64,000 bases of DNA from Patiria pectinifera. Its lineage: Eukaryota > Echinodermata > Asteroidea > Valvatida > Asterinidae. Each line of letters starts with the position of its first letter. Positions within the stretch are counted from its first letter, which is position 1. Location of the stretch: assembly GCA_029964075.1 (NCBI GenBank), contig CM057135.1, positions 7,487,001 through 7,551,000 of the forward strand, in the 5' to 3' direction. A program made the position numbers and the translations under genes. The notes beneath the pieces were generated by a model that was not told the origin of the DNA, searched no databases, and saw nothing but the letters and a program-made list of their open reading frames with translations. Below are positions 9,820 to 18,679 of this stretch, piece by piece.

Positions 9820-12245
9820 ATGGCTGAGGGAGGATTTGACTTTGACCCCGTTGATGATTACGATTACGATGACGATGATGATGTAGCAGAGACCAATTTG
9901 GACGACAACTTTGATACTCCTGTACCACCCATCCTCACTATCGACATAGATGACGTTTCAGATCAAGGAAGAAGCATGCTCACTAATGGTCGCGTTGATG
10001 AGTTTTACGATACTTATGTAGGGGTATGTGATTTATGAAACCTCATTTATGATTATATAAGTGATAATATCGATACATGATTGTAATGTTGTTATGTATT
10101 ATAGTCACTTTCTGGGAGTCAATCGTGTACAGTAACATTGCAGTATTTTCATGTGGCCAACCGCGCATGCGTGTTAGCTCTCTCTCTCTCCACGTTGTTT
10201 TGGGCGAAAGTTGGGAAAGTTCTAGCTCCAAAGTTTCCTTTTGAAGTCGAGGTATTTTCCTCTGTTCGAGTGCATCGTACATGAAGGTGACTTGTCCGCA
10301 TTTGATTCAGGATCAGTTTGGTGCAGGTATGAGAGTTTGAGAACTTTCATTTAAAGAGATTTTGCTTGCTTATTGTGATGAGTTCATGATTTGTTTTGAC
10401 TCCACTCCGTGAAACTTCTCTGTATGTGCATGCATTGTTCACGCGATACGTTGATTTGCATGTACATAGGTTATACCGTACCGTTGCTAAGGACCGTGGT
10501 CCGCTAGCATCGCGGGAATCGAGAGAGGGCAGCGCATGGTCTCGGGTCCGGTCTGGGTGAGTTTAGAGTACATGTAATATTATAGGGCTTTGAGGGAAAC
10601 AGTATCCGTTTATCTTTTATATTACTAGTTTATCATGGAAAGAGATTGAATCATTGAATTGTATTTTATTTTGCATCAATAGGGGATTTGATTGGATTCG
10701 ATTCGATTGGGTTTGGATTGTCAGACGGATTGGATTGGATTGGATTGATTGATTTATACTGAAGATTTGGGATCTGGATTCTGGAGAAATATCTTCTTGG
10801 ATTTGTAGAGGGTTCCTACAGGGATACAAACATACCAGGATTTGGATCATCTCAGGATTCGACATTAGGATTTATCATTTAATATTCAAGTAGTTTGTAT
10901 TGTGACTGTCAGGATCCAATTTGTTTTAAGGGAATATTTAAAGTGATAATTTGTCATTTCTACTTGTAGCGGATTATCTATCAGAGACCATTTTATCAGG
11001 GGATTTCCACACATACTAATTAATTGCATATAAATTAATAAATTCTGAGCTGCAATATTCGAGTCACTGGATCACTTTATTTAGAACTGACTGCCAATTA
11101 TTCACCAGGGTACACACCCTACCCCAGTTTGTTAGCACACGCTCAAACTACCCCAGGGAGCGCACCACTAGGCGCGCCCTTACACTTATAACATATACAA
11201 TAAACCAATATCTCCGAGATACGAAAACTTTATTCTCAACACAGAAGGTTTATTTTATGACACTGGTAAAGGCTTACTAAGGTTAACGGATCAAAGAAAA
11301 CCAGACAGATTCTTGACTCTGAGGACTATAGAGTTAAATGTAAGAAAGATGGGTTTAAACGGTAGAGATTTTATTAGAAACAAATTAGGTTTTACGCATT
11401 ACGAACGTAAGACACTCAGTGACGATCAAAGCCAACACCTACAATCGATACAACCCGAGAGTATCCCCATGACAGAACTACCCAGAGTCACCGATGAGGT
11501 AATCGAGATTATAGACGATTTAGAACAAGACACCGGCGCTCAAACAGAGGGATTGAATTATAGAGAACTCCAGGGTTTAGACAAAACTCTTCAGACGTTA
11601 AGAGGTAACCTAGAACTTAATTTATCGCGTCTCACAGAACTAGACCGAGAGGTTACAGCCACGAGACAAGAACTCGACGAATCTCACAGCGAAGAGGGTC
11701 GACGAGAGTTAAATGATAAATTGAGCGACTTGAACGTTGAAAGATCCGCCAGATTAGAAGCCGCAAAAGCCAACGAACGAGGGCTCAAAAGTCAGATCGC
11801 TAGAATCAAAGAAACGATTAATAAAATATTAGGCGACGACACGACTTTGGCGGAAAAGATCAGAACTCTGTTTAGAGAACAAGGTGTGACCGTAGTGAGT
11901 ATTTTAGCTGCTTTGAGTTTACCCATCAGCACGATAGTGAGTAGCATCGTCGCTAGCGTGAGAGGTGCAGGTGCCCCACCCGCGCCATCGCCAACACCTG
12001 CACCAACACCAACACCAAAAGGTGGTATCAAAGAGTGGATTTCAAAACAACTCGCTAATTTTGCATCTGCTCTTCAAAAACTCGGAGTGAGCGCGTTGGG
12101 TGCTCTGCCGGGTATCATAGGCAGCGTACTCAGTTGGATATTTAACGCGCTGAGTAAGTCCGTATCGTGGTTGGCCGAACACGTGTGGGCTTTGTTTTTG
12201 GGTGTGGGAGCCTTGGTGTTTGCGTACCTGCAAAAACGATGGTAG
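9820..12245 (+). pseudogene. Polinton acidic coiled-coil protein with C-terminal membrane domain, split by a solo LTR
   Basis: Coding content starts in TAAATG at 9820 with an Asp-rich N-terminus (DYDYDDDDD). It resumes after the inserted LTR (10017-11184) and continues to 12245. The second part has a SLRTL-type domain with RNKLGFTHYERK, a long coiled coil (NLELNLSRLTELDREV through SARLEAAKANERG), a PAPSPTPAPTPTP linker, and a hydrophobic C-terminal 80 residues ending LFLGVGALVFAYLQKRW. Proteins of this design recur in Polintons next to the minor virion genes; a virion or membrane role is inferred. The gene is broken by the insertion. Confidence 0.75.
10017..11184 (+). mobile_element. Solo LTR inserted in a Polinton gene
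   Basis: The 1168-bp insert starts TGTAGGGG and ends CCCTTACA, the TG...CA form of an LTR. It is flanked on both sides by CTTA (10013-10016 and 11185-11188), a 4-bp target duplication typical of Gypsy-type elements. A polyadenylation-like AATAAA word lies about 150 bases before its right end, which fits + orientation. No coding region is present. It holds an internal block of degenerate GATTGGATT repeats (about 10685-10750). It arose by recombination between two LTRs of an element that inserted after the Polinton. Confidence 0.82.
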
Positions 12246-12269
12246 TTATAGTTGTAATCAAGTTTAAAC

Positions 12270-12316
12270 AAAAAAATAAAAGCCTTACCAGCACAAAGTT
12301 GGTAAGGCTTATTTTT
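12270..12316. terminator. Bidirectional hairpin with poly-A and poly-T flanks between convergent genes
   Basis: AAGCCTTACCA (12280-12290) pairs perfectly with TGGTAAGGCTT (12300-12310) around a 9-nt loop. The stem is extended by an A-run with AATAAA on the left and ATTTTTTT on the right, so each strand reads AATAA followed by a strong hairpin. It lies 35 bases after the stop of the rightward gene ending at 12245 and 32 bases before the end of the leftward gene ending at 12342. Hairpin 3'-end signals are known from mimiviruses; use of the same trick here is inference. Confidence 0.75.
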
Positions 12317-12341
12317 TTGTGTTGTGAGATTAGAGTGTGAC

Positions 12342-12701
12342 TTATCGCGTTGCCTCGTAAGCCAAAATACCCATACCAACGATAGCCAACATTCCTACCG
12401 TCAACGATAATTTTTCGTCTTGGTGAGTTTGTAGTTTCGTGGGTTCTTGGGTTAAAACTGTAGGTGTTGGTGCTGGTGTTGGCGCTGGTGTTGGTGAGGG
12501 TGTAGGTGCAGGTGTTGGTGATACAACATCGTTCGTCATAGGCTCTGGGGGTGTTGGTGGCGCGACGTCATCTGTGTCATCAAAAGAGTCGTCCGGTTGA
12601 GGTTGTGAGTTTAAATCTGGCACCAAACCAGTGTTCATACTCTGGGTAGCGATTTGAAGATTGTTGTTATAGCCGTCGTGCGTTCCAACCCTCAAGTTCA
12701 T
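12342..12701 (-). CDS. Polinton Pro/Thr-rich protein with C-terminal membrane anchor
   Basis: A 119-residue product with a polar N-terminus, an acidic patch (DDSFDDTDDVAPP), a linker of repeated PTPAP units and a membrane segment (LTVGMLAIVGMGILAYEA) at the C-terminus. The PTPAP linker resembles that of the convergent gene on the other side of the hairpin. Its start codon overlaps the stop of the upstream gene ending at 12698, so the two are likely co-transcribed. The shape suggests a stalk or spike-like anchored protein; function unknown. Confidence 0.68.
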   Translation of the reverse strand: MNLRVGTHDGYNNNLQIATQSMNTGLVPDLNSQPQPDDSFDDTDDVAPPTPPEPMTNDVVSPTPAPTPSPTPAPTPAPTPTVLTQEPTKLQTHQDEKLSLTVGMLAIVGMGILAYEATR

Positions 12702-13756
12702 ATCCGATGGAATAAATACAACCCCGGTTGCACGACAAAATTTAAAGGCGTTCTGGCATACTGCAAAGAGTCTTGAAATTGATCGATACTCGTTTCCATG
12801 TCGTCTACTGCATTGATGATATCTTCAACGATGACGTTAAATTGTCTCTGAGCGTCTAATCCCGTGCCCGGTGATAATACGCTCGTTTTTGTTTGAGCCT
12901 GCGCACCGAGTAAAGCGTACACGTAAGATCTGATCGATTCGTTGATCTTTATGATTCCCACGGGGGTAAACGAACTCGTGTCGGGTATAAAATCTAACCA
13001 AGCCTTTTGTACCGATTCGTTTTGTTCGATGTAAATAACCGTCCAAGGAACGTAACTGCTTCCACTCTTTTTAGGACTGTCTAGACCGTGGTAGCCGCCG
13101 TAAAGAACGTTGGGTTTGTTGGGTAGTGCTTTATCATATTCACCAACCGCCACAAACGTGCCTTTATTAAAGATATATGAGGTACCTAAACCGTTAGATT
13201 TTGTGTCTCTCGTCTGTTTAAAAGACTTGTTTTGATCTATGCCAAACAACAAACAGGTATCGGTAAATGCTCTGTGATTATAACTGTTGTCTAGAGCGTT
13301 AAATGCGTCATCTCCCGGTAAAGGAGCGGCAAAGTCGTACAGGATCTTTCTAACCGTATAATATAAATGAAAGTTAAAGATGGCCCAAACGTAACGGTTG
13401 CTCGCGTTGAAAAGATCGAATCCAATACCGCAGCCCGTAGTAGCGCAGTAGATCGCAAAATTTAACTGATTTTGATAAAACGACATGGGGTGTGATTTCC
13501 AACGATCTACTACCTCGTCCGTCTCAACGTGAGGCAATTTATAGTCCGAGGTTAAGTCGGGAAACATGGTTAAAAACCCGTTGGTATTATTAACTATGAC
13601 CTCCAGTTCACTGGGTTTAGTGCTGTTTAAAAACTTTGCTTGGGGTGCAGCTTGATGTTTTAGCTCGTTTGCCTTGGCTACATTTTGATTTACTTGTCTC
13701 GTTACCTGATCGGCTATCGATTGTATCTGCTTTTTTAACGACTTAAAATCACTCAT
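12698..13756 (-). CDS. Polinton structural-type protein of about 350 residues
   Basis: The product starts with a helical segment (SLKKQIQSIADQVTRQ), then a conserved central domain with VVDRWKSHPMSFYQNQLNFA and CATTGCGIGF, a DNSYNHRAFTDTC stretch, and a C-terminal part with RSYVYALLGAQAQTKT. I recognise these as recurrent in invertebrate Polintons, where the gene lies among capsid genes, but I cannot name its fold. A minor capsid or penton-like role is possible. The frame is intact. It faces away from the gene at 13798, leaving a 41-bp divergent promoter gap. Confidence 0.72.
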   Translation of the reverse strand: MSDFKSLKKQIQSIADQVTRQVNQNVAKANELKHQAAPQAKFLNSTKPSELEVIVNNTNGFLTMFPDLTSDYKLPHVETDEVVDRWKSHPMSFYQNQLNFAIYCATTGCGIGFDLFNASNRYVWAIFNFHLYYTVRKILYDFAAPLPGDDAFNALDNSYNHRAFTDTCLLFGIDQNKSFKQTRDTKSNGLGTSYIFNKGTFVAVGEYDKALPNKPNVLYGGYHGLDSPKKSGSSYVPWTVIYIEQNESVQKAWLDFIPDTSSFTPVGIIKINESIRSYVYALLGAQAQTKTSVLSPGTGLDAQRQFNVIVEDIINAVDDMETSIDQFQDSLQYARTPLNFVVQPGLYLFHRI

Positions 13757-13797
13757 TATTTTAGTTTCAGTTTTAATATAAAAAGACTTTAAAATAA

Positions 13798-15468
13798 ATG
13801 CATTCGTTTCACTTGTTTCAAAATGAGCAGACGTTTAAATTAGAAGACGTTGTAGATAATTTAATCGGTCAAAAATCTATATGCGTAAAAAGGGTGTTGT
13901 TTAACGCCGGATATTTTAATATTTCCAGCGCCACGGAGATTGATTGGTTTACGCAAATAGATGGGAGACCCGCGTTTACCACAGATAAACCTCCCCTCAT
14001 ACCCGCGGAGTTTCTTTCAGATGTACACATAACAACGCCGGATAGAGATTTTCTAGAGCGATTGTTACCCGATATACCATACCACTATTTATTTAACGAT
14101 GAAAATGTTTTACAAAAAACTATAAACGATCTTATAAAAGCGTACGAAGACGATAGACTAGAATCCGTTTTAGAATCAAACAAAAGAAAAAGAGCTATTA
14201 TAGCTGAACGGCGAGGGTTGATTTTAGCCGCCATGAATTCAGAAATACCAAAAACTGAATTAGAACTTAATACGCTTCAATCTTTAGTAAGAATATTATT
14301 TGTTAGAGAAAGAAAAATCTTTGAAGGTGAGGAATTGGCTTTAAAGTTTTTTGAAGGAGAAATGGGTGCGAGCGAGTTGAGCGAGTTGAGAGATAGTAGA
14401 GAAGCAGGAGTGATTATAAGAGGAAGTCTTATCGTGACGGGTGATGATTTCGATTTTATTCCTCCGAGTCATTTAGAGCCGTTGCCACTCGGAAGTATCG
14501 GTTCGGTCATCATACCACCGGGGTGGTACGACGTCGATTGGTTCGATTTCATTTTAAATTCTATACCCGGGGTAAGTTTTTGAGTATTTAGAGAATCTAA
14601 AAAGGTGACGTTGGTGATAACCGACGTAAATCTCAAATTGCGTTTAAACAGAGAAGTATCTCGATTACTCAATTTACCCAAAGGAAGACTGGTACCCAAA
14701 GTGGTGTTCACGGGATATTACGACGTTAATCCGTTTAAATTTTTGTTTATTCGCTGCCCGCAATTAAGTACGAGTGAAAACTTTTTTAATGGTCGTCCTT
14801 CTGACATCTTGAAAATCGTACCCGTGGGTACGCGCAAACCCGAGCCTGATAGAGTCGAGGATTTCAAAAAACTTAAAAACGGTATAACCGACAAACTGAC
14901 ATTTTCTATCAGCGGTGAAAAAGGACAGGTATTCAACAATAAGGGTGAGGGTATCCTTATCGAGTTGGAGAATCTTTTAATTTTAAAATCTTTTTATATT
15001 AAAAACATGAGTGTAGATGGTAAGGCGTTATACCCCGATATTTCTGGAGATGTACTCCGATTAAATAGTAACGAAGAAACAAAAGTGTACAGACTTAAAA
15101 AGATTGAAGAGATTCGATCTTTAATCTTGAAAGAGAGAGACCACCGTGAGCGCACTTATAAAAAAATAAAGAGAATGATCGACACTATTAATTACGTAGA
15201 GATAGGATTAGAAGGATTGGGGGCTATAGCGGGGGCTGTCAGTATTCCCGCTCTCTTGGGTGTTATATCAGCCCCCGTTGGATTGGTGCTAGAAGGAACG
15301 TTTATAGGCGCTTTTGGTGTAGATATTCTGCTTAGAATCGCATCTAGGCGATTATCCGCCAAGCTGAAAAAGCACGACCAGATTAAAATATTAGCAGACT
15401 CCAAACTTAACACAATTGAAGAATACGTGTCTCAAGCCATCAACGACGGAGATATATCGCACGATTGA
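13798..15468 (+). pseudogene. Polinton minor capsid-like protein with C-terminal membrane helices
   Basis: About 550 residues of coding content starting at a TAAATG word (MHSFHLFQNEQTF). Features in order are CVKRVLFNAGYFNISSATEI, a helical charged middle, IIPPGWYDVDWFDFIL, then KLRLNREVSRLLNLP and FLFIRCPQLSTSENFFNG. The end holds small hydrophobic helices (GLGAIAGAVSIPALLG, SAPVGLVLEGTFIGAF) followed by DQIKILADSKLNTIEEYVSQ. The order matches a long structural gene repeatedly seen in Polintons. The gene has about one break. The C-terminal quarter is also preserved in the second copy at 44149-44535. Confidence 0.75.
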
Positions 15469-15651
15469 TTACGAGAGAGCTCGCAAAATTTAACGAGCTT
15501 AAGCAAAAAATTAGAACAAAGACCAGCACAAAGCTTTAAAAAATTAAAAACGATACAGACTTTGAAAAAGAAGTTAAAAAACGGGTAGACGAACGGCTGG
15601 CAAAAGAAAAAAAATCTCTCATCGAAAAACTTACAAGTTCGAATTCTCAAT
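15469..15651 (+). other. Short charged coding remnant after the minor capsid-like gene
   Basis: The stretch translates to highly charged helical peptides (REKAF-type, FEKEVKKRVDERLAKEKK). In related Polintons a Lys/Glu-rich helical tail follows the DGDISHD-like end of the preceding gene. The second copy shows the same sequence at 46540-46630. It is probably the decayed end of the preceding coding region or a tiny separate gene. Confidence 0.45.
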
Positions 15652-15681
15652 AAATAAACATTATGAAAGCGATCCGCCGAG

Positions 15682-16098
15682 TTATACCTCTATTTCACCT
15701 CTTAGGGCAACACCCTCGGCCCCGCCTTTATTGTAGTGGTCATCGTATCTTTTTAGTGCCTTATTAAATTGATGTTGAGTCACTTTAAATACATCTCTAA
15801 CTCGTTCTTTGTTCCATCCAACGACGTGATGGTAACAGGCCGCTATTAACGACCGTTTAACGCAACCATTTCCCCTCAATGTTTTGTAATTAACAAGCTC
15901 GTTATATTTGTTGATTGTTTTTTGGACATCTTCTGAGTCTTGCTCTAGACAAACAGAAAAAACAAGTTTCTCCATAGTTTTTCTTTTGTTTCTTTTTAAA
16001 GTTGACCAATTGATACGATCTTCTTGCGCATTTTCTGCCGAAAAATCAAAGTAACGTGAAACTATTTCACCGCACGTTTCACAAACTAAAAAAACCAT
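15682..16098 (-). pseudogene. TFIIB-like transcription factor of the Polinton
   Basis: The product has a CxxCG zinc-ribbon half (VCETCGEIVSRYFD) and a helical domain KYNELVNYKTLRGNGCVKRS followed by LIAACYHHVVGW and VRDVFKVTQHQFNKALKRYD. The RGN...A-ACxY pattern and helix spacing resemble the cyclin-like repeat of TFIIB and of TFIIB-like factors in large DNA viruses. Codons for a matching Cys/His pair of a zinc ribbon are visible at the 5' side. The gene has about one break. It is read leftward, toward the rest of the element, from the right end. A second copy (46691-47040) keeps both parts. The name is an inference from pattern, not from a search. Confidence 0.55.
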
Positions 16099-16199
16099 TC
16101 TCGATGATTATATGACGATCGCACTGATCTGTTTCATTAGATAGCTCGAGGTTCATTTATTAAGAATTATTTTTTTTTTTTAAATAAAGTTTTTAAAAT

Positions 16200-16565
16200 A
16201 AAGAGATAGTAAGAGCCTGGTCTGGTGCCTAGACAGAGGGAGATATGAGGTTTGTCGCCGTACCCCCCACTTATAATATAACAACTCGGAGAGAGAAGAG
16301 ATATATTTGGGGAGCTAGAGGGGGAGATATATTTGGGGAGGGAGACAGATATATTGGGAGAGGGATCTATTTGGGGGCGGGGATCATTAGAAAGGGAGGG
16401 GGACAATGGGAGGGGGGCAGAGACGGGGAGGGGGTAAAGTCTGGTACCCTGGCTTCTCCCCATTGGCCCTGTACTACCCCCAGACCTATGGCAAAGTCTG
16501 GAATCCCCCACTTATACCTACTTCGTTCCTCATCGATAGGTCCGAGTGGAAAAAGTTAAAATTAC
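16200..16565. other. Purine-rich low-complexity stretch right of the Polinton
   Basis: From 16290 to 16450 the + strand is dominated by imperfect repeats of GGAGAGATATATTTGGGG and related purine runs. Open frames here are low complexity on both strands and not credible genes. The stretch separates the Polinton end from the DDE transposon; it may belong to the transposon's 5' end. Confidence 0.6.
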
Positions 16566-16746
16566 AGCAATCAAAGAATACCTTTCCAAAATCTTGGGTT
16601 CATATTTTCGTTAAAGGGTTGAAGCAATTACATCCATATTGTTCCTTTCAATTTAGACGCCATTATGTTTCAAATTCCTTTCGACAACGCACCAAATGTG
16701 CTTTTCGTGCCAATGGTTATTGTAGCTATACTGATTTCAGTTAATC

Positions 16747-18627
16747 ATGGAAAGTGAAATAAATTTAAAAGTCAATGTTAACTTCACAGGTAAAGTAAAA
16801 CACCGTCAAAATGAAAGACGAGCAAGATATGTCAGAAATGTAAAACGAGAGGCGCTCAAAAAAGTTTTGAAATACAAAAAATCAAGACGCGAGCATCTCG
16901 ACAATCTGAAGTCTATGGGTGATAAAGTCTTTCTTTCAGGTTGTCGTGATGACGCACCGAATAAGGGGGTGCTTCATCAAATCAGCAGTGAGGCAAACAA
17001 ACTTTCAAATTCGTTGGAAAATGAAATTCAGGCTCTAATCAGAGTAATGGAAAAACAGCAGGATTCGAGTAAACGTATTGCAGGCATTTTAAGACAGGTA
17101 TCCCTAAGTCCTCCGTATGTCATTATGTATTCCCAAGATAGTGTAAAAATATATCACCATATTTCTTCAAGGGACATAATTTATTTTGATGCCACTGGGT
17201 CCATCATTCGCAACAATTCGACCTTTTCTGGATCAAAGAAGTACCAATTATATGATCTTGTTATCAGGCATCCAATCAAATATTCTCCCCCTTTCGTGCT
17301 TGCCTCACTGCTGACAACTGAGCATAATTCTGTTTTAATCGGGTTTTTCATTCAACAATTCTTGCGCTCCGAGCAGATGATTTACGGGCAGGACGGTGTC
17401 AAACCACCTTTAATGATAATGATTGATGGAAGCCCGGCACTTTTACTTGCATGTCTTCAGGCTTTTACCAATGAATCTGTTTCTGATTATTTTAGTAGAT
17501 GTTACAGAATCATAACCGGACAAGCCAAAGAGGAGGATTTCAAAAAAACAATCATCCATTGTTGTGCCAGCCACTTCATGAAAAACGCCGCGAGATGTTG
17601 TAGAAAATACTACCAATCAAACTTTCGCGATGCTATGTACTGGATAGGCTTACTCTTACAGTCTAGCAATCTGAGAGAAATTGATGACATTGTAGAGTGT
17701 ATGACTATCGTAACCCACTCCAAATTTTCAACTGATCTTGTTAAAAATCAATACCACAAACTTAAAGGCCAAATTGAAAGGGTCGAACACGATGAAATAA
17801 AAGTACACTTGTTGGAACATAATGAACAGGAAGGTGAAACCGAAAATGAGTGTACTCAAAGCTTACCACACAATGACACTATAGACACAGACATGTCCCA
17901 AGATGAATTCGTCCGAAGAGCACCCAATTCACCATTTAAGATTCACTTTCAGCGGGTGGTAGATAATGCAAAATTGACAATAACACGACACGAAATGAAA
18001 CTCAAAGATCCCTCCAAATTAAACAAGAATGCATATTCTGGTACAGAGTTCATGACACATTTACTAGAGTATTCTCTGCCCACTATCGCGAATTGGTCCG
18101 CGTTGTTACTTAATGACACTGGCAGGCATGGTAAATCAATATCTTATCAAAAACAATCCCAGATATATATCAAGCTCAAGTCGTCCAAATTACAGAATAT
18201 AACTACAGACAACAGAACCCAAGGCATCATCGAAAAGTCAATGCAAGAGGTAAAAAGATCCAAACTAATTTATCATCGATGCAGGAAGCTAGTTGATTTT
18301 GTGGAACTGTATGAAAAGGACATGCTTCCTCTACAACGCGAATTTTGTGAGGCTTTCTGTTCTGGAAAAAAAAGAACCTTCATCGAAATGTCAAATTGTC
18401 GGCTGAGGAATGGAAAAAGCGCGTTAGAACTAGCACCCCTACCAAAAAGGGGGTTTACCTCACACCCCCCGCGAATGAATTATAATTTAAGGATAAACCA
18501 AAACGAAATCGCTCCAAAAAAGAAAAAGACTTTGCATTTACGGACAAAGAAAGCAACCCCCCTCCTCCAAAAAAGAAGAAGAGTGATATCCAAAAAGGAG
18601 ATAGAAAAACAGAAACACCCAGAATAA
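16747..18627 (+). CDS. DDE transposase, MULE/KDZ-like, probably lacking its in-frame N-terminus
   Basis: A 626-residue protein. Candidate catalytic residues are D148 in YFDATGS, D227 in MIDGSPAL and E496 in TQGIIEKSMQ, with HCCxxH (residues 271-276) between the second D and the E, as in MULE-type folds with an inserted helical domain. The C-terminus is very basic (KKKKT, KKATPLLQKRRR), a likely nuclear signal. Upstream, 16568-16744 encodes in a different frame a zinc-binding-like stretch (FRANGYCSYTD), which looks like the missing N-terminal domain, so a frameshift or a spliced first exon is likely. The superfamily is uncertain; a profile search would decide between MULE and KDZ. Confidence 0.7.
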   Translation: MESEINLKVNVNFTGKVKHRQNERRARYVRNVKREALKKVLKYKKSRREHLDNLKSMGDKVFLSGCRDDAPNKGVLHQISSEANKLSNSLENEIQALIRVMEKQQDSSKRIAGILRQVSLSPPYVIMYSQDSVKIYHHISSRDIIYFDATGSIIRNNSTFSGSKKYQLYDLVIRHPIKYSPPFVLASLLTTEHNSVLIGFFIQQFLRSEQMIYGQDGVKPPLMIMIDGSPALLLACLQAFTNESVSDYFSRCYRIITGQAKEEDFKKTIIHCCASHFMKNAARCCRKYYQSNFRDAMYWIGLLLQSSNLREIDDIVECMTIVTHSKFSTDLVKNQYHKLKGQIERVEHDEIKVHLLEHNEQEGETENECTQSLPHNDTIDTDMSQDEFVRRAPNSPFKIHFQRVVDNAKLTITRHEMKLKDPSKLNKNAYSGTEFMTHLLEYSLPTIANWSALLLNDTGRHGKSISYQKQSQIYIKLKSSKLQNITTDNRTQGIIEKSMQEVKRSKLIYHRCRKLVDFVELYEKDMLPLQREFCEAFCSGKKRTFIEMSNCRLRNGKSALELAPLPKRGFTSHPPRMNYNLRINQNEIAPKKKKTLHLRTKKATPLLQKRRRVISKKEIEKQKHPE

Positions 18628-18679
18628 TTTAGGCTCTGCTGCTGTGTGAGATGACGCTACCAAAAATTACCTGTCATTC

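Larger units (their letters stand above)
1..16200. mobile_element. Polinton (Maverick), nearly full set of genes, broken
   Basis: The block holds a protein-primed family B polymerase, an rve integrase, an FtsK/A32-type packaging ATPase and capsid-like genes, which together define a Polinton. Genes run on both strands in compact order with overlaps and short gaps. The left end runs off the window inside a palindromic repeat array. The right end is placed near 16200, where AT-rich terminal sequence shared with a second copy near 47170 gives way to unrelated DNA. No long terminal inverted repeat pair can be paired up here. About half of the genes look whole; the element carries roughly eight breaks plus one inserted solo LTR. 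The second copy of its right end lies at 44149-47200. Family is certain; exact ends are not. Confidence 0.93.

Noticed and set aside
10017-11184. Intron in the Polinton coiled-coil gene
   Set aside because: A GT near the left border suggested a donor site, but the right border lacks an acceptor AG with pyrimidine tract. TG...CA ends and CTTA duplications show a solo LTR.
16245-16744. Open frames of 104-114 codons on both strands
   Set aside because: Gly/Arg or Pro/Ser low-complexity products of a purine-rich repeat. Only the last part of the + frame (16568-16744) looks like protein and is treated as a possible N-terminus of the transposase.
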